Of a stretch of DNA of 13,549 nucleotides, positions 1 through 6,130 are shown piece by piece (position 1 is the stretch's first letter; every line of letters starts with the position of its first letter). The notes beneath the pieces are model-generated. The model had not been told where the DNA came from, did not search any database, and worked only from the letters and a program-made list of their open reading frames with translations. A program made the translations under genes and the position numbers. Origin of the DNA: COE1 sp964387365 (lineage in GTDB: Bacteria > Bacillota > Clostridia > Lachnospirales > Lachnospiraceae); contig CAYLWP010000060.1 in the NCBI GenBank assembly GCA_964387365.1, forward strand, positions 1-13,549, given 5' to 3'.

Positions 1-591
1 TGCATCATCTACCATATTTCTACGACATCTTGCCTCACATGGATGCTCGCAGATAAAGCCACAGGTAGTCGGGAACGGATTATCCTTTCTGATCAGACGG
101 ATAGCATCCTGATATCTTCCCTCGCGTACCAGTGCAATATAGCCCGGAATATCTACACCTGCTGGACAAAGCGATACACACGGAACCGGCTGCTGGTAAT
201 GGCAATGACATCTTCCATGTTCAATATGAGATACATATTCTTCACGAAAACCAACCAGTCCCTTGTAAACCATATTGGCAGCCTCATAGCCAATCGCACA
301 ATCAGCTGTCTCCATAATGCTGATTGCTGTTTCCTTCATCTCATCTAACGTTTCCAATGTTGCCTTTCCATGCAATACATCGGAAATCATAAGCTTCAAC
401 TGTCTCAATCCGACACGGCACGGCACACACTTACCACAGGTCTGTGCATGACACAATTCCAAAAATGCCTTCGACATATCAATCGGGCATAAGCCTGACG
501 GACTTGCTTCAATTCTTCTCTCTAAATCCCTATAAAGCTGCTCTACTACAACCTGCGCTTTATTTGGTACAGGAATTTCAAGTCTACTCAT
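1..591 (-). CDS. Fe-S/FAD pyridine-nucleotide oxidoreductase, N-terminal part (NuoF-type cluster fused to GltD/NfnB-like module)
   Basis: Partial gene: only the first 197 codons are present and the frame stays open at the left edge. The ATG at 591 is preceded by AGGAGG 5 bases upstream, which fixes the start. Residues 52-58 read TCGKCVPCR and Cys98 follows in DCAIG; this is the 4Fe-4S pattern of the C-terminal domain of NuoF/HydB flavoprotein subunits. Residues 138-142 (CVSLCP) and the C-x3-C-x3-C-x3-C run at 177-189 match the N-terminal Fe-S domain of glutamate synthase small subunit, NfnB/SfrB and dihydropyrimidine dehydrogenase. The missing part should carry the FAD and NAD(P)H domains. 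Family members move electrons between NAD(P)H and ferredoxin or other Fe-S partners in the cytoplasm, and some neighbour [FeFe]-hydrogenases. The exact acceptor cannot be told. Annotation pipelines often call such genes glutamate synthase small chain, which is probably wrong here because of the NuoF-like leader domain. Confidence 0.8.
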   Translation of the reverse strand, partial: MSRLEIPVPNKAQVVVEQLYRDLERRIEASPSGLCPIDMSKAFLELCHAQTCGKCVPCRVGLRQLKLMISDVLHGKATLETLDEMKETAISIMETADCAIGYEAANMVYKGLVGFREEYVSHIEHGRCHCHYQQPVPCVSLCPAGVDIPGYIALVREGRYQDAIRLIRKDNPFPTTCGFICEHPCEARCRRNMVDDA

Positions 592-647
592 TGGTAACCT
601 CCTAAATCACTTATCACTCTGCTACATGCTTCTCTTTCCGAGGTTCA

Positions 648-661
648 TGTAACCGCTTACA
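648..661. promoter_or_regulatory. cre site (CcpA binding site)
   Basis: TGTAACCGCTTACA fits the consensus TGWNANCGNTNWCA at every defined position on either strand and is nearly palindromic. It covers the predicted transcription start of the oxidoreductase promoter (about 659), the usual location for CcpA repression. Binding by CcpA is inferred from the motif only. Confidence 0.75.
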
Positions 662-665
662 TCAA

Positions 666-694
666 ACAATACCATGCTTTTCCATAAAATTCAA
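666..694 (-). promoter_or_regulatory. Promoter of the oxidoreductase gene
   Basis: On the minus strand there is a -35 TTGAAT (694-689), a 17-base spacer, and a -10 TATTGT (671-666) preceded by an extended-10 TG. The predicted start near 659 lies inside the cre site and leaves a leader of roughly 70 bases before the ATG at 591. Confidence 0.55.
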
Positions 695-882
695 CAATCG
701 TTAATAATTAAACATAATATGCCCCTTTATACCGCAGCAAAGGTATCAGTTCCGTACTTTCACAGTTACATCGAATGTCCTTTTTATGTTATGCATATTT
801 TTTCACTTTGTAAGCATTTACACCTCCGGCTTGCACTTTTTTGTAGAAACTACACATAATTTTGATTTTTAGGGCTTAATCC

Positions 883-911
883 TTGCATAACAGGTACTTT
901 GGTGCTATATT
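883..911 (+). promoter_or_regulatory. Promoter of the first EAL gene
   Basis: -35 TTGCAT (883-888), 17-base spacer, -10 TATATT (906-911), giving a start near 918. This lies downstream of the longest possible in-frame start (TTG at 899), so it supports the ATG at 1001 as the real start of the gene. Confidence 0.55.
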
Positions 912-927
912 TAACATGTTATGTTAA
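911..927. promoter_or_regulatory. Operator-like inverted repeat at the EAL gene promoter
   Basis: TTAACAT-GTT-ATGTTAA, a perfect 7-bp inverted repeat with a 3-base centre, sits on the end of the -10 box and the predicted transcription start. This is a typical repressor position. The cognate regulator is unknown; the half-site does not match the Rex consensus in orientation. Confidence 0.45.
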
Positions 928-1000
928 TTTTTTTGTAATTTCTCAGGGCTTTTGCTCTTTGGAGTTACGGTTATTTTTTATTGAAGAGAGTATAAGTAAT

Positions 1001-2686
1001 ATGAGTTATTGTTGTGACGGATTCTTGTCTTTTTTGGAATCCATTCCTGAAAGTATTGACTCTGAAAAGGAGCTGATTACTTTCATTACCCGGGAAATTT
1101 CCGGCTTAGCTGACAAGCTGGGATTCGGCAGGCTTGAAATGAAGCTTCACGCTTACCCGACTCCCTTTGAGACCGGAAGTAATTCTCTTTGTATCGTACT
1201 GTATCAGCATGATTCCGAGTGTGGAACTTCATCTGTCAATGATACCTATCATGACAGAGAGGAAGCGGTTATATCATTTTCCGCTTATCCGCGTAAAACA
1301 TGTGAATGGTCTGCGGAAGAATTGAGTATGGTACATCTTCTTACCTATCAGTTGTTTCTTCTTTGCAGCAGGACACGCCTTCTTAATCGTATCGAAAAGG
1401 CTTCTGTTACTGACCCGCTTACAGGTGTATTAAATACCATGGGATTTATGAAACACGGAACGCTTCTTTACGAAAAGAAGAGACTTGCAGATTATACCGG
1501 TCTGTTCCTTAACATTAAGAGCTTTCGCTATATCAATCAGCGTTTTGGCTTCAAATGCGGAGATGATGCGATGCGTAAATATGCAAACCGTATTCGGGAG
1601 CAGCTTCAGCCGGAAGAATATCTTGCCCGACTTGGCTGTGATAATTATGCATTGCTTATTCATAATGACCATCTGGATTCTATAGTGGAGTTCCTTCAGA
1701 CTGTACGCGTTCATGTACAGCTTGAGGATTTTATTAATACCTTCGACCTCACCTCCAGAATCGGTATTTATGCAATCCGGCCTGAGGATACAATGAATGA
1801 AGTTATTAACAGAATGACTGTTGCCTGCTTACTTGCAAAGTCATCTCCCCTGCACAAGGTTGTTTATTTCCGTGACGCCATGTTGGAGCGCTTTCTGCAT
1901 GACAAAGAAATCACGGAGTCCTTTTCTTCCGCCATCGGGAGCAATGAGTTCGTTGTATATTATCAGCCAAAGGTTTCTCTCGACAGTCAGGAATTATGCG
2001 GTTGTGAAGCACTGGCACGTTGGAGCCGCAATGGCGAGATTATATATCCTTCTGACTTTGCTTCCATTTTAGAGCAGGAAGGAAGTATTTGTGTTCTTGA
2101 TTTTTATATCCTGGAGAATGTCTGTCAGTCCATCCGTAACTGGTTAGACCAAGGAATTGAGCCGGTCAGAATCTCTACGAACTTCTCTAAGATTCACTTG
2201 CACAATAAGAATCTTGGCAAGGACATTCTTAGAATACTGGAGCGCTATAACGTTGACCCCAAATACATCGAGATAGAATTGACTGAGACCTCCGGCTATG
2301 ATGATTTTGAGGCTTTATCAGAATTTATCAACACCTTGAAGGCTCACGGTATTCATACCTCCATTGATGATTTCGGTACAGGTTATTCTTCCTTAAACCT
2401 GCTTACCAACCTTAATATTGACCATATTAAGCTGGATAAATCCTTCATTCAAAGCGAACACAGAAGCAAATCAGATGAAATTGTTATTAAAACCATTATT
2501 AATATGGCTGAAGATTTGAATATGCAGGTGGTATGTGAAGGAGTTGAAACGGAAGAACAGGCCAATTTCCTAAAAACACTTCGCTGTCCGATTGTACAGG
2601 GCTTCTTCTTTGACGAACCACTGTCACATAATGAATTTGAAAACCGACTAAAGAACGGACGTATTTATAAAAAGTTTACAAAATAA
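1001..2686 (+). CDS. Cyclic-di-GMP phosphodiesterase: GAF-like region, degenerate GGDEF, intact EAL
   Basis: 561 residues from the ATG at 1001 (weak GAAGAGAG ribosome site about 10 bases upstream; longer in-frame starts precede the predicted transcript start). Residues 1-130 look like a soluble GAF-type sensory region with no clear membrane segment. Residues 135-290 are a GGDEF fold whose signature is GCDNY (212-216) instead of GGDEF and which lacks an RxxD inhibitory site, so cyclase activity is unlikely. Residues 303-550 are an EAL domain with all the usual catalytic positions: EALAR (Glu336), Asn394, Glu426 in ELTE, Asp456-Asp457 in DDFGTGYSS, Lys477, Glu513 in CEGVET and Gln533. It should hydrolyse c-di-GMP to pGpG in the cytoplasm, with the GGDEF remnant perhaps acting as a GTP-sensing regulatory domain (known for the family, inferred here). 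Single-gene unit ending at a bidirectional terminator shared with the convergent peptidase. Confidence 0.88.
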   Translation: MSYCCDGFLSFLESIPESIDSEKELITFITREISGLADKLGFGRLEMKLHAYPTPFETGSNSLCIVLYQHDSECGTSSVNDTYHDREEAVISFSAYPRKTCEWSAEELSMVHLLTYQLFLLCSRTRLLNRIEKASVTDPLTGVLNTMGFMKHGTLLYEKKRLADYTGLFLNIKSFRYINQRFGFKCGDDAMRKYANRIREQLQPEEYLARLGCDNYALLIHNDHLDSIVEFLQTVRVHVQLEDFINTFDLTSRIGIYAIRPEDTMNEVINRMTVACLLAKSSPLHKVVYFRDAMLERFLHDKEITESFSSAIGSNEFVVYYQPKVSLDSQELCGCEALARWSRNGEIIYPSDFASILEQEGSICVLDFYILENVCQSIRNWLDQGIEPVRISTNFSKIHLHNKNLGKDILRILERYNVDPKYIEIELTETSGYDDFEALSEFINTLKAHGIHTSIDDFGTGYSSLNLLTNLNIDHIKLDKSFIQSEHRSKSDEIVIKTIINMAEDLNMQVVCEGVETEEQANFLKTLRCPIVQGFFFDEPLSHNEFENRLKNGRIYKKFTK

Positions 2687-2702
2687 AAACGTTTTAAATT
2701 TA

Positions 2703-2766
2703 AAAAGGCTATAAAGATTTTGGTTCATAGGATTACCTATGAACCAAAAATGCTTTATAGCCTTTT
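2703..2766. terminator. Bidirectional terminator overlapping the peptidase 3' end
   Basis: Long hairpin between two convergent genes: arms 2703-2716 with 2753-2766 (14 bp) and 2718-2731 with 2736-2749 (14 bp), a small internal loop, and a 4-base apical loop ATTA at 2732-2735. The stem is A-rich on one flank and T-rich on the other in each direction. The right arm is protein-coding for the peptidase and the loop holds its TAA stop. Confidence 0.85.
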
Positions 2767-4166
2767 ACTGCTTCGTATATATCTGCCTTACTGCTGACTT
2801 CATACGGCGCATGCATGTTCAATACTGCCACACCACTGTCAATAACATTCATTCCGTAATTTGCCATAATATATGCAATGGTTCCGCCACCACCGGCATC
2901 CACCTTACCAAGCTCAGCAAACTGATATACTACCTTTGCCTCATCCATGATATTTCTAAGCTCAGCAATGTACTCTGCACTCGCATCGTTAGAACCACTC
3001 TTTCCTCTGCTTCCGGTATACTTATTAAAGGTTACACCGTTAGCAAGGAATGCCGCATTCTTCTTTTCAAAGGTGCTTGCATACAGCGGATCGAAGCCTG
3101 CACTAACGTCAGAGGAAAGCATTTTAGAGTTCATCAACGCTCTGCGCAGAAGAAGCTGGGAATCTCCCTCCGTCAACGCAAGAAGCTCCGCTACCATATT
3201 TTCAAAGAAATGAGAATGCATGCCTGTTGCACCAACACTTCCTATTTCTTCCTTATCTACAAGCAGACAGCATGCGGTACGCTGCAGATTCTCCACTTCT
3301 AACATCGCAAGAAGAGAGGTAAATGCACAGATTCTGTCATCCTGACCATACGCAAGAACCATGCTTCTGTCAAAGCCGCAATCTCTTGCCTTACCAGCCG
3401 GTACAATTTCCAGCTCTGCTGAAAGGAAGTCTTCCTCATCGATACCATACATAGTATCCAGAAGCTTTAACACATTTGCCTTTACTGCATGTTTTTCTTC
3501 CTGCTCCAGTTCCTCAGACTTTTCAATCGGACAGTTTCCAATCAGCAAATCAAGGTTCTCTCCGGTTACAACCTCTGTTGCCTTTTTTCCCATCTGTTCA
3601 CCGGCAAGATGTATCAGTAAATCTGTAATAACAAATACAGGGTCCTCTTCCTTTTCACCTATACTTACATTCACTACCGTTCCATCCTTTTTTACTACCG
3701 TACCATGAAGTGAAAGCGGAACTGCTGTCCATTGATACTTCTTAATGCCGCCGTAGTAATGTGTATCAAGATAAGCAAAACCTTCCTTCTCATATAAAGG
3801 ATTCTGCTTTACATCAATTCTCGGCGAATCAATATGTGCTCCAAGGATGTTCATGCCGTTTGAAATCAGCTCCTTACCAATCTGAAATAACGCTACACAC
3901 TTCTTCATCTGTACCGCATAGAGCTTATCTCCCGGTTGTGGCTTCTTTCCGTCCTTAATCAGCTGCTGTACATCCTGATAGCCATGTTCCTTCGCCATTT
4001 TGACTGCAAGCTCGGCACATTCACGCTCTGTCTTCCCATCATCAAGACATTTTTTATACCACTCGCAGATTCTGTCTATTTCCTTTTTATCGTCATCCTG
4101 ATATGATAACCAAAGATTTTCTCTTTTCATAACCTTAAACCTAACCTTTCCGTTATTCTGTGTCAT
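2733..4166 (-). CDS. M18 family metallo-aminopeptidase
   Basis: 477 residues, the normal length for bacterial M18 (DNPEP/ApeA-like) enzymes, which form large tetrahedral dodecamers in the cytoplasm and remove N-terminal residues from peptides. Metal and catalytic residues are visible: His111 in GAHIDSPR, Asp276 in GQDD, Glu306-Glu307 in DKEEIGS, Asp353 in SSDVSA and His452 in MHAPYE. The conserved GSRGKSGSNDA block is at 385-395. No signal peptide. Start choice is uncertain: the ATG at 4166 has a GGTAGGGA very close to it, while an in-frame ATG at 4130 (MKRENLW) also begins plausibly and has only weak AGG-type sites. The final ten codons are encoded in one arm of the terminator hairpin, with the stop in its loop. 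Monocistronic, divergent from the second EAL gene and probably controlled by the palindrome at its promoter. Confidence 0.92.
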   Translation of the reverse strand: MTQNNGKVRFKVMKRENLWLSYQDDDKKEIDRICEWYKKCLDDGKTERECAELAVKMAKEHGYQDVQQLIKDGKKPQPGDKLYAVQMKKCVALFQIGKELISNGMNILGAHIDSPRIDVKQNPLYEKEGFAYLDTHYYGGIKKYQWTAVPLSLHGTVVKKDGTVVNVSIGEKEEDPVFVITDLLIHLAGEQMGKKATEVVTGENLDLLIGNCPIEKSEELEQEEKHAVKANVLKLLDTMYGIDEEDFLSAELEIVPAGKARDCGFDRSMVLAYGQDDRICAFTSLLAMLEVENLQRTACCLLVDKEEIGSVGATGMHSHFFENMVAELLALTEGDSQLLLRRALMNSKMLSSDVSAGFDPLYASTFEKKNAAFLANGVTFNKYTGSRGKSGSNDASAEYIAELRNIMDEAKVVYQFAELGKVDAGGGGTIAYIMANYGMNVIDSGVAVLNMHAPYEVSSKADIYEAVKGYKAFLVHR

Positions 4167-4235
4167 TCCCTACCTATCACAATACCACAAAATTGTTTCA
4201 CAATACAAGTGTTTCATATATTCTTATTTCTCGAA

Positions 4236-4263
4236 TTTACTATACATAGTAAAAACATAGTAA
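4236..4263. promoter_or_regulatory. Three-half-site operator over the peptidase promoter
   Basis: TTTACTAT-AC-ATAGTAAA (4236-4253) is a perfect 8-bp inverted repeat. ACATAGTAA at 4244-4252 recurs at 4255-4263, an 11-bp (one helical turn) period. The array covers the -10 box and predicted start of the minus-strand peptidase promoter, so it probably binds a repressor. The regulator is not identified. Confidence 0.5.
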
Positions 4264-4285
4264 TTTCTTTTTTTGTTCTGAACAA
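4257..4285 (-). promoter_or_regulatory. Peptidase promoter
   Basis: Minus-strand -35 TTGTTC (4285-4280), 17-base spacer, -10 TACTAT (4262-4257), start near 4250. The leader to the ATG at 4166 is about 84 bases. The -35 is one half of the palindrome TTGTTC-T-GAACAA (4273-4285). Confidence 0.5.
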
Positions 4286-4301
4286 TTACTTTTATTATAC
4301 A
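4273..4301 (+). promoter_or_regulatory. Candidate upstream promoter of the second EAL gene
   Basis: Plus-strand -35 TTGTTC (4273-4278), 17-base spacer, -10 TATACA (4296-4301). It uses the other half of the palindrome that also supplies the -35 of the divergent peptidase promoter, so the two promoters would share RNA polymerase contact space. Confidence 0.35.
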
Positions 4302-4327
4302 AGAACACATTTTTTAGCAACATAAAA

Positions 4328-4367
4328 CGATATTATTCTTGCTTTATCTGATAATATCGCATATACT
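4328..4367 (+). promoter_or_regulatory. Proximal promoter of the second EAL gene with flanking inverted repeat
   Basis: -35 TTGCTT (4339-4344), 17-base spacer, -10 TATACT (4362-4367). A perfect 9-bp inverted repeat, CGATATTAT (4328-4336) and ATAATATCG (4351-4359), brackets the -35. Its arms are 23 bp apart centre to centre, about two helical turns, as expected for a dimeric regulator on one DNA face. The start near 4374 leaves a short leader with AGGAGG at 4398-4403. Confidence 0.5.
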
Positions 4368-4407
4368 GTTACTGTATACAATATATGGCTTTAATTTAGG
4401 AGGACAT

Positions 4408-6081
4408 ATGCTAAGTAATTTTGAGCAATTATCGGTTGCCCAGATATATGCAATCATCGATTTACTTCATCCGTGTATGGACGATTATCTGTACATATAC
4501 GATTTCATAAATGATTTCTACTATATTTCTCCGGAAGCAGTCGACCGTTTCGCATTACCTGATTACCAATTTCATGATGTTATTACTACTCATAAAAAGT
4601 TTGTATATCCTGTTGATCTTTATGACTTGCAGGAGGACATCAAACAAGTAATAAGCGGACAAAAAGATTTTCATAATATGCAGTATCGCTGGCTTTCTGT
4701 AACGGGAGAACCAATATGGATTAATTGCCGCGGTTATTCGATTAAAGAGAACGGTAAACCAAGCTATCTGGTCGGCTGTATCAATGAAATCGGTACAAAG
4801 CAGAAGGCTGATAATGTCAGCGGTCTGCTGGGAATCAGCGGTTTACAGTCATTTGCCGAGGAAAATGCATCGAGATATTCTGACGGCTATCTCTTACGCC
4901 TTGGTTTAGACGATTTCAAGGAGGTAAACGAGAAGCTTGGAAGTGATTATGGCGATATGATTCTTCGTCGTACTTCTGAATGCATCTCGTCCTGCATCAA
5001 ACCGTCACAAAAACTGTTTCGTGCTGATGCCGATGAATTCATCTTAGTAGATACACAGTCTACCAATATACGGGATGCCGTGGAGCAATATAAGGCAATC
5101 CGCCAGACTATTGACGAATTTGTAGAAGGCAATCGTTATGAGGCTGTTTACACCGTCTCCTGTGGTATTCTTCCTTCTGCAGACTTGAAAAAGCATAGCT
5201 TTTCAGATATTATGAAGCTGTCCGAATTTGCCCTGCATGAAGCAAAAAGAAACGGAAAAAACCGTTCCTATATTTTCAAGCAGGAAGATTATGATAAGTT
5301 TATACGTCGTAAAAAAGTGACACAGTTATTAAGACAATCTGTAAATCATGACTTTGCAGGCTTTGAAGCATATTTCCAGCCTCTTTTTGATGCAAATACC
5401 AACGAGCTCTACGGGGCAGAGTCCCTGATGCGTTTCCATACAGAAGAATTCGGTATGATTTCGCCGATGGAATTTATCCCGCTACTCGAGGAAACAGGCT
5501 TGATTATGCCTGCCGGAAAATGGATGCTGAATACCTCTTTGCAACGCTGCCGTGAGATACAGGCTGTGCGTCCCAACTTCAGAATCAGCATTAATATATC
5601 CTATATTCAGGTAATGAAGAGTAATATTATTAACGAAATTATCTCTGCGGTTACCGCACATGATATTTCGCCCAATAATGTTATTATCGAATTAACGGAA
5701 AGCGGATTGTTAGAATCTGACACTCGTGTCACTAAGTTGGTTTCTAACCTGAAGAAAAATGGTATTCATCTGGCTCTTGATGACTTTGGTACCGGTTATT
5801 CCAACTTCCATTATCTGAACGAATTAAAGCCGGATATCATTAAAATCGACCGTTCCTTCACCTTAAAGGCTCTGGAAAATGACTACGAATACCAGCTGCT
5901 TTCTCTTATGAGCAATATGGTACACAGCCTGAATCTCAAGATGTGTATCGAAGGTATCGAAACAACGGATGATTTAGATAAAATGAACCGGCTTTCTCCT
6001 GATTATTGTCAGGGCTACTATTTTGGCAAGCCTTGTCCGTATGAAGATTTTGTAACACTTTATCTTAACAACGAAAACTAA
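4408..6081 (+). CDS. Cyclic-di-GMP phosphodiesterase: PAS-like, degenerate GGDEF, EAL
   Basis: 557 residues from the ATG at 4408, chosen because AGGAGG lies 4 bases before it; the upstream in-frame extension lies in promoter DNA. Residues 20-130 resemble a PAS_3-type sensor (RWLSVTGEPIWINCRG is a typical PAS strand region). Residues 135-290 are GGDEF-like with DADEF (207-211) instead of GGDEF, so cyclase activity is doubtful. Residues 305-550 are EAL: the motif is ESLMR (Glu338), then Asn396, Glu428 in IELTES, Asp458-Asp459 in DDFGTGYS, Lys479, Glu515 in IEGIET and Gln535 in QGYYFGKP. All catalytic positions are present, so an active cytosolic c-di-GMP phosphodiesterase is expected. Same domain plan as the gene at 1001-2686 but with a different sensor region. 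No transmembrane segments. Ends at a clear terminator. Confidence 0.88.
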   Translation: MLSNFEQLSVAQIYAIIDLLHPCMDDYLYIYDFINDFYYISPEAVDRFALPDYQFHDVITTHKKFVYPVDLYDLQEDIKQVISGQKDFHNMQYRWLSVTGEPIWINCRGYSIKENGKPSYLVGCINEIGTKQKADNVSGLLGISGLQSFAEENASRYSDGYLLRLGLDDFKEVNEKLGSDYGDMILRRTSECISSCIKPSQKLFRADADEFILVDTQSTNIRDAVEQYKAIRQTIDEFVEGNRYEAVYTVSCGILPSADLKKHSFSDIMKLSEFALHEAKRNGKNRSYIFKQEDYDKFIRRKKVTQLLRQSVNHDFAGFEAYFQPLFDANTNELYGAESLMRFHTEEFGMISPMEFIPLLEETGLIMPAGKWMLNTSLQRCREIQAVRPNFRISINISYIQVMKSNIINEIISAVTAHDISPNNVIIELTESGLLESDTRVTKLVSNLKKNGIHLALDDFGTGYSNFHYLNELKPDIIKIDRSFTLKALENDYEYQLLSLMSNMVHSLNLKMCIEGIETTDDLDKMNRLSPDYCQGYYFGKPCPYEDFVTLYLNNEN

Positions 6082-6087
6082 TTTATT

Positions 6088-6118
6088 AAAAAAGTACCGG
6101 ACCAGCCGGTACTTTTTT
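6088..6118. terminator. Bidirectional rho-independent terminator
   Basis: A-tract plus GTACCGG (arm 6088-6100), loop ACCAG, CCGGTAC plus T-tract (arm 6106-6118). A 13-bp perfect stem with oligo-T in both directions, lying between the convergent EAL gene and uxuB. Confidence 0.92.
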
Positions 6119-6130
6119 TATTAGGATATA

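Larger units (their letters stand above)
592..1000. other. Divergent intergenic region, 409 bp, between oxidoreductase and EAL gene
   Basis: AT-rich region between two divergently transcribed genes. It holds a minus-strand promoter with a cre site (about 648-694) and a plus-strand promoter with an operator-like palindrome (883-927), listed separately. The middle part (about 695-880) shows no gene with a ribosome site that I can support, no rho-independent hairpin and no recognisable riboswitch. Confidence 0.6.

Noticed and set aside
805..840. Possible c-di-GMP (GEMM) riboswitch near the first EAL gene, suggested by CACCTCCGGCTTGCAC
   Set aside because: The conserved GGCAAACC core and the tetraloop-receptor arrangement are missing, so only a short similarity remains.
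674..859. 61-codon plus-strand open frame in the intergenic region
   Set aside because: No ribosome site, begins within a region with opposite-strand promoter signals, and its product resembles nothing known to me.
899..1000. N-terminal extension of the first EAL protein using the TTG at 899
   Set aside because: It starts within the predicted promoter spacer, has no ribosome site, and the extra residues are not part of a domain; the ATG at 1001 fits better.
2739..3302. 187-codon plus-strand open frame opposite the aminopeptidase
   Set aside because: Shadow of the well-supported minus-strand M18 gene; no ribosome site and cysteine/histidine-rich nonsense composition.
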